Shown piece by piece: positions 36,931 through 45,829 of a stretch of 64,000 nt of DNA. Made by a program: the position numbers and the translations under genes. How positions within the stretch are numbered: position 1 is the stretch's first letter; each line of letters opens with the position of its first letter. Below the pieces are notes generated by a model that was not told the origin of the DNA, did no database searches, and saw only the letters and a list, made by a program, of their open reading frames with translations. Origin of the DNA: Paraimprobicoccus trichonymphae (GTDB lineage Bacteria; Bacillota; Clostridia; Oscillospirales; Acutalibacteraceae); the NCBI GenBank assembly GCA_036322875.1, contig AP027925.1, positions 434,001 through 498,000 of the forward strand. Direction: 5' to 3'.

Positions 36931-37335
36931 CTAAACATCAACAATTTGTAAACTGTCATTTTGAATTTGTTGCATTTGCGTGAAAATTTCTGTCAATTTT
37001 TCTACACCTTGTTTATTTATACGAACGTATAATTTTGCAGTACTTTCTGGCTTATTAGTATCCTCGACTTCAAATTCTTTGAGTAATTCTAAGATACCGC
37101 CAAATTCTTCAGTCATTTTTTCATCAAATATTTTAATGTACCAATCTTCTGTTTCATCACCCACAGGATGAATCTCTAAAGGCAATTGCTCTTCAATATC
37201 ATCTCCAATTTCTGAATCTAAGACTGCAAAATTTTCAGGAATAATGTTTTCACCTTCACCGTCAGCTTTAAAATTCGTCGTAACAAACGTTAACATAGCA
37301 CAAAACACTGCTAAACTTAAGAATTTTTTCTTCAT
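36931..37335 (-). CDS. Secreted acidic protein of unknown function inside the V-ATPase operon
   Basis: 134 residues with a clean signal peptide (MKKKFLSLAVFCAMLTFVTT, cleavage near residue 22-24) and an acidic mature part (DSEIGDDIEEQLPLEI, EDWYIKIFDEKMTEEFGGIL, KLYVRINKQGVEKLTEIF). ATG 37335 has a strong AAGGAG site. It is in the same direction as the ATPase genes, 17 bases after subunit I and 124 bases before subunit K. I know of no ATPase subunit like it. It may be an unrelated gene that moved in or a specific periplasm-side partner. Confidence 0.65.
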   Translation of the reverse strand: MKKKFLSLAVFCAMLTFVTTNFKADGEGENIIPENFAVLDSEIGDDIEEQLPLEIHPVGDETEDWYIKIFDEKMTEEFGGILELLKEFEVEDTNKPESTAKLYVRINKQGVEKLTEIFTQMQQIQNDSLQIVDV

Positions 37336-37351
37336 TATTTTTTAACTCCTT

Positions 37352-39295
37352 TTAATTTAAATTTGATTCAACTGGTTTAAATACCCGTCCTGAACCTTTG
37401 AAGTACTTACTGAACAACTCATAAAATTCAAGCCTTAAAACCTGCATTCCAGTTAATAAAGTTTCCAATACCACAACAAATATATTTCCAATTATTATTG
37501 TTATTAAATATCCTACTGGACCATATGATTCTGCAATTATAAACACAGCCATCATCAGACCAGAATGTACTAAAACAAAAGCCCCAACTCTCATAAAGGA
37601 CATTGTATTTGTAACGTAACTCAAAACTATCTCAAGAAATTCAAATATACTTTGAGTTATATAATCTCCCCAGTTAGTAGGTCTCCAATTTGATTCTTTA
37701 TTCAACAACTTAATAAATATTTCACTTAATAATATTAATAAAACTGGAACTACTATAAATATTGTAGCATATAAAATATTATTTGCAACCATAAATTTGA
37801 AAATAAATTTATCTAAAAAATAAAATATAGCAGCAATATATAAAACAATCCCACAGATTCCGTTAGAACTAAAAATAGCTTCACCTTTCTTGTTCTGCTC
37901 AAACAGCGAAATTACATTTAAAATCATAGCCACTATAAGCAAAAATATGCCTAAAGATATTGCGGTGTATATAATAACATTGCTAGAAGCCATTATTTCA
38001 ATCGGTTTTTCTTCTAAGTTGAACACTTTTTTATAAAAACTGTCTAAAGCTCTTTCATAACCAAAAACTGAGCCAAATATCAATCCAAATATGCAAGAAG
38101 ATATTCCGCAGGGAATTAAAATTTTCCCTAGCTTCATTTTCTTCATTTTCCACATTAAATATCCAGCTGCAGAAACTAGCAACCCTTGACCTAAATCAGC
38201 AAACATAACTCCAAACATTATAATGTAAGTCAACGCAAAGAATATGGTTGGATCAATCTCATTGTAACTTGGAAATCCGTACATTTCTATTAAAAATTCA
38301 AAGGGCTTAAATATTCTAAAATTTTTTAATTTAATAGGTGGAGAATATTTCAAAAGCTGATCTCCTGTTTCTGAAGAATAATCTATACTTGTAACATTAT
38401 CTAATTTTTCAAAAATTTCATCATGCTTTTCCACTGAAACCCAACCTGTCATTATAAAATTATCTCTATAGTGAACAGCATACTTTCGCATTTCATAATA
38501 AATACTTAATTTTTCTAGTTTACAATATAATTTTAAACATGTTGATCTTTGATATCTCCAAAATTCTTTTATTTTATAATTTATTTTTTTTATTTCTTCT
38601 TGTAAATTTTTGCAAATTATTTCTAATTTTGCAGTATTTTCTTCTATTGTTCCTTTGTTAGCATAACAAATTTTTATTTCTTCAAAATTTAAATTTGAAA
38701 GAATTTTATCTGTTTTTTCAAATTCATCCATATTCTCAAAAAAAATTCCCCAACAATCTACATTATTTTTTTTGCAAGTATAAAAAAATAAGTCATCTTC
38801 ACTTATAATATTTAGTTTGTTATAATTTTCTAAAGATATTTTACCAAATCTAATTTTTATTGATTTGCAAGATAAAATTTCTTCAATCCTAACATTTAAG
38901 CCAAAAAAATTAGCCAATTTGTTTAATTCTTTTATACTTGTACTTAATTTTTCTTCTATTTTTTTTTTTTTATTAAATAATCTATCTAATTTAAAACAAA
39001 AATTTTTAATATATTCATCTATTTTCTTTTTACTTAAATGAAAATCCTCAATATTTACTCTTTCTAGACTTTCATCAGATGTTTTAAAAATATTTACTAA
39101 AGTTTTTAAATGTTTTGTATATGGATTTTCTTCAGTTGTGATTCTTTTAAACTTATTTATATTAGAATAAAACTTAAAAACATCATCTGGCTGAAATATC
39201 CCAGAATCACCACAAATTTTTAGTACTTCATCTAGATCAGACATCAGCCCTATAATGCTTATCAATTTTATTTTACAAATAGACAAATGAAACAT
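37352..39295 (-). CDS. atpI: V-type ATPase subunit I (stator a subunit)
   Basis: 647 residues. N-terminal cytoplasmic half with coiled coils (KKIDEYIKNFCFKLDRLFNK) and the WVSVEKHDEIFEKLDNV segment (family: GW-x-P), then membrane half beginning PSYNEIDPTIFFALTYIIMF, GVMFADLGQGLLV, and the channel helix FMRVGAFVLVHSGLMMAVF with the essential Arg region, ending LEFYELFSKYFKGSGRVFKP. It conducts ions against the K ring and anchors the stator. First gene of the operon; the decayed region 39296-39978 precedes it. Confidence 0.9.
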   Translation of the reverse strand: MFHLSICKIKLISIIGLMSDLDEVLKICGDSGIFQPDDVFKFYSNINKFKRITTEENPYTKHLKTLVNIFKTSDESLERVNIEDFHLSKKKIDEYIKNFCFKLDRLFNKKKKIEEKLSTSIKELNKLANFFGLNVRIEEILSCKSIKIRFGKISLENYNKLNIISEDDLFFYTCKKNNVDCWGIFFENMDEFEKTDKILSNLNFEEIKICYANKGTIEENTAKLEIICKNLQEEIKKINYKIKEFWRYQRSTCLKLYCKLEKLSIYYEMRKYAVHYRDNFIMTGWVSVEKHDEIFEKLDNVTSIDYSSETGDQLLKYSPPIKLKNFRIFKPFEFLIEMYGFPSYNEIDPTIFFALTYIIMFGVMFADLGQGLLVSAAGYLMWKMKKMKLGKILIPCGISSCIFGLIFGSVFGYERALDSFYKKVFNLEEKPIEIMASSNVIIYTAISLGIFLLIVAMILNVISLFEQNKKGEAIFSSNGICGIVLYIAAIFYFLDKFIFKFMVANNILYATIFIVVPVLLILLSEIFIKLLNKESNWRPTNWGDYITQSIFEFLEIVLSYVTNTMSFMRVGAFVLVHSGLMMAVFIIAESYGPVGYLITIIIGNIFVVVLETLLTGMQVLRLEFYELFSKYFKGSGRVFKPVESNLN

Positions 39296-39978
39296 CTCTT
39301 TTGATCAATATATAATGCATATTTTTTATTGTATATTATATTCTTGCCATATAAAATATACAAATTATTTTTTTATATAAATAAATTTGCGAAATAATTG
39401 AAAACTATGTTTCCGAAGTAAAAATTCCAACTGTAATTTAGAATTTTCAAATGTATTTTTACACGCGTGGCCACAAATGGTGTCTACCGGTAAAGATTTG
39501 CATACGACCGTCTGGACCTACGAATCTATTAAAAAATTTAAGAGAAAATGTAAAAAAATATTATTTTAGAAGAAAATCCCAATTAAAATTTGAAATATAG
39601 AGGGAACAAGCAAATCAGTTACGTATTGCTGGGTTTAATTCTGCCAAAATCCTACAATGGAAATACGATAAAATTTTATATAAAAACATAATAAAAAAAA
39701 TTTTGGCAAAATTAAATATTTTAGAAGCATTTTTACTTGATATGATAAAAATTTAATATTTATTACTTCGATAATTATAGCGACAATCTTTGCAGTTGTG
39801 GCTTTATTTTACTTTAACAATCCCACTTTTTGGTTTCCTTCATTCTCGAATTTTGGGTGTTTCATAGTTTTTCTCCTCCAAATTACAAAAATACACTTTT
39901 TTTCTTAATATACTTTTTGCGATACTAATAAATAATCTTTAATTGATTTTCTAAAATTTTTTTGATATAATTATATTT
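39296..39978. other. Intergenic region with a decayed, unidentified coding remnant
   Basis: A plus-strand stretch at about 39450-39600 reads FYTRGHKWCLPVKICIRPSG and a helical continuation to TAG, with a distinctly higher GC content than the flanks. It looks like a fragment of a foreign or old gene that I cannot name. A ribosome-like AGGAGAAAAAC on the minus strand occurs near 39870. No intact gene. Confidence 0.35.
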
Positions 39979-40866
39979 ATGATGATAGATTTAAATAATA
40001 GGTTTTATTTTAGAGCGTTTAATTTATTTCTGGCAGCTATGTTGTTTCAGAATTGTATTATTGGACATAAGAAGTTTACATATTTAAATAGAAAAGAAAA
40101 TATTTTAGTCGGTACTATAGGAACAGTGACATTTTTAACATTTTTTGGATTGATATTAAATGGTGTTATAGGGAATAATGGTTCTTCGATTCCATTATCG
40201 GACAATCGACTTAAAAACATTCAATCAAATAATAATATTAAAAAAACAGCTTATAAAATAGGAAACACTACGCTAATAATTAGTATGGATGAAATACAAA
40301 GTTCTAAGGCAGATTGCGTTGCATACGCAGCTAATCCATATTTGCAAAGTGGAGGCGGTACTGCTGGTCATATTTGGAATGTTGCTAACAAAGATAATCG
40401 TTTAAAGAAAGAAATTGATAAAAAATATCCTAAAATAAGAAATAAAGTTCGTTGCGAAACAGGAAGTGTAGCAGTAACTTCAGGTGGAAGTATGCCAGAT
40501 GTTAAATACATTTTTCATGCGGTACCACCAGATAATAGAAAAAACGGCAGTTATGATTGTCCAGGAAGAATTTGGGAAAACGACGGACAATTGTTATTCT
40601 CACTTTGTTGTTTAAATTGCTTGATAGAAGCAACTAAATTAGAATGTAAAACTTTGGCAATGTGCATATTTGGCATAGGAATATATAATTGTCCATCAGA
40701 ACCAGCAATAAAGATACTTATAGAAACAATCAAAAATTTTAAAATGAATCATACTAAAAACAATCTAGAAGAAATAACTATAGTTACTTATAGAAATGAA
40801 AAAAATTTTAGAATTTTAGATAAAACTTGTCAAGAAGAGGGATTTTCAAAAATATTAACAAAGTAA
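39979..40866 (+). CDS. Membrane-anchored macrodomain protein (ADP-ribose binding / ADP-ribosyl hydrolase)
   Basis: 295 residues. Two N-terminal hydrophobic stretches (FNLFLAAMLFQNCIIGH and ILVGTIGTVTFLTFFGLILN), then a macrodomain from about residue 95: KADCVAYAANPYLQSGGGTA with the ADP-ribose-binding N and GGG-x-A loop, GHIWNVA, CETGSVAVTSGG, YIFHAVPPD, and the phosphate loop GIGIYNCPSEPAIKIL. This is close to MacroD/ALC1-like folds that bind or remove ADP-ribose. In a symbiont with no visible ADP-ribosyltransferase nearby, an exported macrodomain suggests action on host ADP-ribosylation. Stands alone; gene intact. Confidence 0.85.
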   Translation: MMIDLNNRFYFRAFNLFLAAMLFQNCIIGHKKFTYLNRKENILVGTIGTVTFLTFFGLILNGVIGNNGSSIPLSDNRLKNIQSNNNIKKTAYKIGNTTLIISMDEIQSSKADCVAYAANPYLQSGGGTAGHIWNVANKDNRLKKEIDKKYPKIRNKVRCETGSVAVTSGGSMPDVKYIFHAVPPDNRKNGSYDCPGRIWENDGQLLFSLCCLNCLIEATKLECKTLAMCIFGIGIYNCPSEPAIKILIETIKNFKMNHTKNNLEEITIVTYRNEKNFRILDKTCQEEGFSKILTK

Positions 40867-40934
40867 AGAAACAAAATCAAATAAAATATATTAGTTCAAA
40901 ATATAACAACATTCGCATTGTTTCTATTCATATT

Positions 40935-41597
40935 TCAAATCATTAAATTCAAACTGCAAATTTCACTAAGAGTAAAAATAACTCGAGTAGAAAAATTCTG
41001 TACATTCAGTTTTATATTTATAAAAGATCTATCATTGTGATAAATCTTTTTATAATTATTTTTTATTTTACTTAATAATAAATAAATTACACTATGCTTT
41101 TGTTTTTGGACAGGTGGCAAACGTATAAATACTACTCTTCCTATCAATGTTAATCCACTTGTCAAAACTGCAACGGGTGCTACACTACAAGCAAACACGT
41201 ATTGTATTTTACTTTTAAAATTAAATAAATTATCATACGTAAAATATCCCCAAACTAAACTAGAAGCAGTTGCTAAAATACCCGTTGTTAAACTTACAAT
41301 GCTTCCTGTTTTACTCGAAGCATTTTTAGATGCGATTTGGTAAATTCCGCTTCCAAGTGCTACAGCACTTATTGCCCCAGGAACTGATGGAACAATAAGA
41401 ACCAATGCTTCCTCACTAATTTTAGACAACAAAAAACCAACTAATAAATGAATAAGTACCAACTACTCCTAAACCTGCACCAACTGTTTGCACGATGGGA
41501 GAAACTAAACTTTTTTATCTTTCTCACTACTTTCAGCAGCTAAACCTATACTAGAACTAATTAACAATAATGAAGCTAAAATGCTTTTTAAACGCAA
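40935..41597 (-). pseudogene. Exported multi-helix membrane protein, frame broken twice
   Basis: Minus strand from about 41597: LRLKSILASLLLISSSIGLA (signal peptide) ESSEKDKKV, TAG, then in the next frame SLVSPIVQTVGAGLGVVGTY, then the 175-residue open frame VLIHLLVGFLLSKISEEALV, GAISAVALGSGIYQIASKNA, FACSVAPVAVLTSGLTLIGR. Three or four membrane helices. The two frame changes lie in an A-run and near 41455. Unknown family. The gene was apparently a secretory membrane protein and is now broken, or is rescued by slippage. Confidence 0.5.
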
Positions 41598-41807
41598 ATT
41601 TTTTTTTATTTTTTAAACCTTTTCTTTAAATTAATGTATTTAAAACAAATTACAAATACAATATTACGACAATTTTTCTAAAAAGTCAATAAAAATTTGA
41701 AACAATTTCAATTTTGGTTTTTTTATTTCGTGTGAACAGATTTCAAAGTTTACTCACTTATTTTATGTAGAAAAAAATAAGATTTGAAATATTACAATAA
41801 CACCATA

Positions 41808-41884
41808 TGGTCCGCCCAGAGGGACTTGAACCCACGACCTTCAGAATCGGAATCTGATGCGATATCCAGCTTCGCTATGAGCGG
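41808..41884 (-). tRNA. tRNA-Arg (anticodon CCG)
   Basis: 77 bases ending in encoded CCA. Acceptor CCGCTCA/TGGGCGG, D arm GCGA...TCGC, anticodon arm TCAGA-TTCCGAT-TCTGA giving CCG, T arm GTGGG-TTCAAGT-CCCTC with one mismatch. Reads CGG. Its first 10 bases contain the stop codon of the plsC gene. Confidence 0.9.
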
Positions 41885-42468
41885 AGACTTTTTATATTAT
41901 CCATTATTACTTTACTTGAATTTTTTAGATTTGTAAAATTTAAGTTTTCAAGCATTTTGCCATAACAGATCTTTGTTTTTTTGAAAATTTTTATTCTATT
42001 ATTTTTTTTGAATCCTGTTATACATACTGGCAATATAGGTTTTTTAGTGTTTTGAGCCAATAGAGCAGTACCTAAATGTGGTCTTAGAAATTTACCTGCG
42101 TCAGAACGTGTTCCTTCTATAAATATACCTAAAACTTTTCCAGCATTTAATATATTTTCAGATTTCTTCATAGATTTTTCATTTTTATGAGTTTTTCGAT
42201 TTATACTTACAACACCCATGGAAGTAAAAAAAAATGACAACAATTTACCCTTAAATAAACTTGATTTACCAAGAAAACATATAGGTTCCGGATGAATCAC
42301 CATTAAAAATATAGCATCTAGGTTTGAAACATGATTTGAGCACAATATATATCCAGAACTATTAAATTCTAAATTTTCTAAATTTTCCACTTCGTATGGA
42401 AAAAACATTTTCAATAAAAACTTACAAATTGCTTTTACTAAGTTATATAATTTTAAATTTTGATCCAT
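41875..42468 (-). CDS. plsC: 1-acyl-glycerol-3-phosphate acyltransferase
   Basis: 197 residues. YILCSNHVSNLDAIFLM carries the catalytic NHxxxxD; CFLGKSSLFKGKLLSFFF, GVVSINR and GIFIEGTRSDAGKFLRPHLG (substrate motif EGTRS) follow, then PILPVCITGFKK. It makes phosphatidic acid for membrane lipids. The stop TAG (41875-41877) lies within the 5' acceptor/D-arm junction of tRNA-Arg, so the protein's last residues (SLRS) are encoded by tRNA gene sequence. Confidence 0.85.
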   Translation of the reverse strand: MDQNLKLYNLVKAICKFLLKMFFPYEVENLENLEFNSSGYILCSNHVSNLDAIFLMVIHPEPICFLGKSSLFKGKLLSFFFTSMGVVSINRKTHKNEKSMKKSENILNAGKVLGIFIEGTRSDAGKFLRPHLGTALLAQNTKKPILPVCITGFKKNNRIKIFKKTKICYGKMLENLNFTNLKNSSKVIMDNIKSLRS

Positions 42469-43199
42469 AAATTAGTTTTTTTACCTACTTTTTTAGAAAT
42501 GATATAAATTTTTTATAATATATATTAATAATACTAATACGTAAATTCACTGAAAAATCTACTGTTTCGTAAATTTTACTATTTCTATTGTATGCTCTTC
42601 AACAACCCACATTTTACTATGTATATTCTATCAAAATTATTTTATTTATGCAAGTTAAAACTTTATATAAAAAAGAATGATAAAATTAAAAGAAAAAAAT
42701 ACTAAAATTTGTTTGAAGTAATTGTACTTTTATTGAATATTTCTATTGCTTTGCCCGATTACGTTTCAAAAATTTTTAATCAGCATACAGTTTTTTATTT
42801 TTTTTTAAATTTTTTGTCTGGTGTCGAATTATTATTTATATATGTTTTAGGTTTTAGTTCTTTAATAATCATTTCACCGCATAAAGGCGAAAGATTTTTG
42901 CACCCCAACGATTATATGTTAACACTATGGTACAATTTATAATTTATGTAACCGTTTTTAAAGTTCATTTTCTGTTTTGCACTAACGTTATCGCAAAAAT
43001 AAATATAATGTATCTACCTTGGAATTTTTTTTGAAATCAATTTAAAAAATGGTGTTATAACTTTAGTATGTTTAATAACTTGTCAGATTTATGGTACAAT
43101 TTGAATTATTGGTTTTTTTTAATTTTGTGATAAAACAGATGATTTTTAGTAAAAGTATTTTGATAAAGTAGAGTCTCAATAATTTTATTAGAAAAACAG
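42469..43199. other. Intergenic region; one doubtful hydrophobic frame
   Basis: Mostly featureless AT-rich sequence. A plus-strand frame at 42709-42942 (77 codons, hydrophobic, TTG start) has no ribosome site and no recognised family; I treat it as probably non-coding. Confidence 0.35.
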
Positions 43200-43228
43200 T
43201 TGACAAGTTTTCGAATATATACTACAAT
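43200..43228 (+). promoter_or_regulatory. Strong vegetative promoter upstream of the tnpB remnant
   Basis: TTGACA at 43200 and TACAAT at 43223 with exactly 17 bases between. Downstream are a GTACAAA...TTTGTAC inverted repeat (about 43236-43265) and AGGAG, then a 42-codon frame at 43314-43442 of unclear status. Confidence 0.5.
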
Positions 43229-43442
43229 ATAATAGTACAAAGTTAATCGAATTTAATTTTGTACCATAGATAGGAGATTCAGATTTTTCTGAAAATTTGA
43301 AAGTTATTTTAGAATGTTTAATGGTGATATTTGTTTTTATCGTGAATACGAAGGCAAAATTTTTGAGATTTATGTGTTGTCAATAACGGTTACTTTTGCA
43401 GTCCAAAACAACGTTTCAATCATTAGGTTAGGGAACAGTTGA

Positions 43443-43712
43443 TGAACGGCAAGAGCGGGCCGTAAAAATGCTAAAAATTTGCATACGTGGTCTTTTTATC
43501 GCTTAGCAAATTTTATTGAGTATAAATCTAAAATGGTTGGAATTAAAATCGAATACATCGATCCAAAATATACCAGTCAAAATTGTCCAAATTGTAACGA
43601 AAAAAACCATGCAAGGGATAGAAAGTATGCTTGTAAATTCTGTGAGTATATCTTTCATCGAGATCGGGTTGGTGCTTTAAACATTATAAACGCACCTGTG
43701 GTTTTCTGGTAA
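43443..43712 (+). pseudogene. tnpB: TnpB (IS200/IS605 family RNA-guided nuclease) C-terminal fragment
   Basis: Reads AKNLHTWSFYRLANFIEYKS, VGIKIEYIDPKYTSQNCPNC, then the zinc finger second half YACKFCEYIFHRDRVGALNI with the RuvC-III Asp. This is the last quarter of TnpB; the RuvC-I and -II parts are missing. The right end of the element follows at once. Confidence 0.8.
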
Positions 43713-43836
43713 AAGGAAATCAGCCTAAATTGCTACATGCACGGACGAGGCAATGGCACGCCGGATTTGAAGATGGTAGAAATATACTTCTGTATGCACC
43801 CAAGAACCCCCTGCCTTTAAGCACGGGGAGTGTCAA
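43713..43836 (+). ncRNA. IS605-type right end with omega-RNA-like 3' segment
   Basis: The segment after tnpB ends CCCCCTGCCTTTAAGCACGGGG and AGTGTCAAT, the usual hairpin and terminal bases of tnpB elements' right ends, where the guide RNA 3' end lies and the guide is read from the flank starting at about 43837. Inactive because tnpB is a fragment. Confidence 0.45.
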
Positions 43837-44003
43837 TAAGACAATTGTGCTATGGAACTGGCTTTCAAATAACTATCATGATCTAGGTCTATGGGATGAC
43901 ACAGTATCAAAAGCTGGGAGTTTGCTCGGCAAAATAATAAAAAAGCATAGTGTTTAGACATAAAATAAGTTTTATATATTTGAAAAAAGAGGTGGTGAAA
44001 ATA

Positions 44004-44294
44004 ATGATAAATAAAGATTTTAAAATACTTAATGACATGGATTTGAAGATGATAAATGGTGGTGGTAATACACATCAGCTTACTCATCGTGCAGTGATTG
44101 GAAGTTTATTTTTTGTAGGTTTTTGTGTATATGCTAGTGATATGTATGAATATAACAAAAGTCCAGAAGTGTTTGAAGAAAAAAATAGACCAGTGCTATG
44201 GAAAGATTCTGTAAAACATTTTTCAAATACAAATTTTATTAGAAATTCAGTGCTCAATCCGTTGAACAATTTGTTTTCAAATCACCAATCGTAA
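44004..44294 (+). CDS. Double-glycine-leader peptide A (bacteriocin-like precursor)
   Basis: 96 residues from ATG 44004 with GAGGTGG upstream (an earlier ATG frame is not supported). Leader FKILNDMDLKMINGGG is a classic class-II leader with the cleavage after GG; mature part about 75 residues with one hydrophobic helix (AVIGSLFFVGFCVYASDMYE) and NRPVLWKDSVKHFSN. It shares FFVG...SD.Y and RPxLWxDxVKxxS with peptide B, so the two are paralogues. It is 42 bases upstream of peptide B. No immunity or ABC exporter gene is adjacent. Membrane-active or signalling role inferred only. Confidence 0.65.
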   Translation: MINKDFKILNDMDLKMINGGGNTHQLTHRAVIGSLFFVGFCVYASDMYEYNKSPEVFEEKNRPVLWKDSVKHFSNTNFIRNSVLNPLNNLFSNHQS

Positions 44295-44336
44295 TTAGAA
44301 ATTTTATTTGAAAAAAAAGGGGGGAGGGGTGATAGA

Positions 44337-44621
44337 ATGAATATATATAAAAATTTTGAGATGCTTGAAGAAAAAGATTTAGAAGCCGTAAGCGGTGCTA
44401 GTATGATTAATATTAATTTTGTCGACTGGGCAGCAACAGCGTTTTTTGTTGGTGCTACTGTGTTTTTCAGTGATGCGTATAGTTGTAGAAAAGGTATAGA
44501 TAACGTTTGTAGACCAGCATTATGGCGTGATGGTGTGAAGTATGTTTCTGGATCAAAATTTGGTGAAAAAATTTTCGGTGGTTTGGCTAATTATTTAAAC
44601 GTTAGTACGAATACTCAATAA
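44337..44621 (+). CDS. Double-glycine-type leader peptide B (bacteriocin-like precursor)
   Basis: 94 residues, ATG 44337 with a very strong GGGGGGAGGGGTGA ribosome site. Leader NFEMLEEKDLEAVSGA, cleaved after GA by analogy; mature part NFVDWAATAFFVGATVFFSD, YSCRKGIDNVCRPALWRDGV, KIFGGLANYL. Two Cys (in SCRK and VCRP) could form a disulfide. It pairs with peptide A as a possible two-component unit. A glycosyltransferase gene starts 162 bases downstream. Confidence 0.6.
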   Translation: MNIYKNFEMLEEKDLEAVSGASMININFVDWAATAFFVGATVFFSDAYSCRKGIDNVCRPALWRDGVKYVSGSKFGEKIFGGLANYLNVSTNTQ

Positions 44622-44783
44622 GTTTAAATGTCTTGTTTGTTATTTGTATAAAAATGAGAAAATTGTTAAATTTTAGTTTAGTCAAAAAAATAACATGCTA
44701 ATATTGGAATAAATGCCGTAGAACTCACGTAATACGTGAATATATTTAATATAAATTTATGTATTCATTTGGGGGTTATCAAA

Positions 44784-45755
44784 ATGCCTGAAATTAGTAT
44801 AGTTATTCCAGTTTACAATACTGATAAGTACTTAAAAAGTTGTTTGGACTCTGTGTTAGCTCAAAATTTTAAAGATTTTGAGCTTATTATTGTTAATGAT
44901 GGTTCAATAGATAATAGTTTAAAAATATGTAAAAATTATAAAAAAAAAGATAAAAGAATAAAATTAATAGATAAAAAAAATAATGGCGTAGGTTCTGCTA
45001 GAAATATTGGAATTGATATTTCAAATTCAAAATATATTGGTTTTGTAGATAGCGATGATTATATAGATTCCGATATGTATGAGTTCTTATATGGTAATTT
45101 GAAAAAGTATAATTCTGACATTTCTATTTGTGGGATTTGTAATTTATTTTTTAGTAATAATAAAATTATAAAAAAAAATCAATCTAAAATTATTACAGAA
45201 AAATGTTTTAATAATAAAGAAGCTTTTAAAGAAATTCTAGAAAGTAAGTTGTTTTCTGTTAATCCTGTAAATAAATTGTTTAAAAAAAGTTTATTTGAAA
45301 ATATAAGATTTCCAGAAAAAAAAACTGCAGAAGATGCTTTTACAATTCCAGAAGTAATTTTAAAATCCAAAAAAGTAATTTATAATTCTAAAGCTAAATA
45401 CAATTATGTTCGAAGGCAAAACAGTATAACAACATCAAATTTTAACTTAAGGGATTTAGATGTAATAGATGCTTATAAAAAACATTTCGTGACTATAAAA
45501 AGTGAATTTCCAGAATATATTAAACAAGGTGAATTCAGATATTTATGGTCTCATATATATATTTTAGACAAGTTTACTTTCAGCGAAAAAATTTCTTATG
45601 ATATAGAATACAATTATATTGTCAAAAAATTAGAGAAAAGTTTGTTTAGTATAATTTCCAATCCTTATTTTTCTTTAAAAAGGAAATTTATGATGGTTAT
45701 ATTTTTCATAAACAAAAATCTGTACAAAAAAATCTTGTTAAAATTTACATTTTAG
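44784..45755 (+). CDS. Family 2 glycosyltransferase downstream of the double-glycine peptides
   Basis: 323 residues from ATG 44784 (GGGGG ribosome site; upstream frame codons are not family-like). ISIVIPVYNTDKYLKSCLDS, FELIIVNDGSIDNSLKICKN, NGVGSARNIGIDISNSKYIG, VDSDDYID (DxD), NPVNKLFKKSLF, EDAFTIPEVI. Cytosolic, without the signal segment of its relative at 31037. Acceptor unknown: cell-surface polymer, or the neighbouring peptides if the locus is glycocin-like. Same direction as the peptides; the spacer is AT-rich with no obvious terminator. Confidence 0.8.
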   Translation: MPEISIVIPVYNTDKYLKSCLDSVLAQNFKDFELIIVNDGSIDNSLKICKNYKKKDKRIKLIDKKNNGVGSARNIGIDISNSKYIGFVDSDDYIDSDMYEFLYGNLKKYNSDISICGICNLFFSNNKIIKKNQSKIITEKCFNNKEAFKEILESKLFSVNPVNKLFKKSLFENIRFPEKKTAEDAFTIPEVILKSKKVIYNSKAKYNYVRRQNSITTSNFNLRDLDVIDAYKKHFVTIKSEFPEYIKQGEFRYLWSHIYILDKFTFSEKISYDIEYNYIVKKLEKSLFSIISNPYFSLKRKFMMVIFFINKNLYKKILLKFTF

Positions 45756-45829
45756 TAATAGTATTTGTTTGCTTTTTTTGTTATTAAAAAATATTTTATT
45801 GTAAATTTTGTGTTGAAAAATTTAGGAAA

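Noticed and set aside
42709..42942. 77-codon hydrophobic plus-strand frame as a membrane protein
   Set aside because: TTG start with no ribosome site, no family pattern, low complexity; lies in a decayed intergenic stretch.
43730..43957. 75-codon frame after the tnpB remnant
   Set aside because: It reads through the IS right-end hairpin and has no ribosome site; better explained as the element's end and flank.
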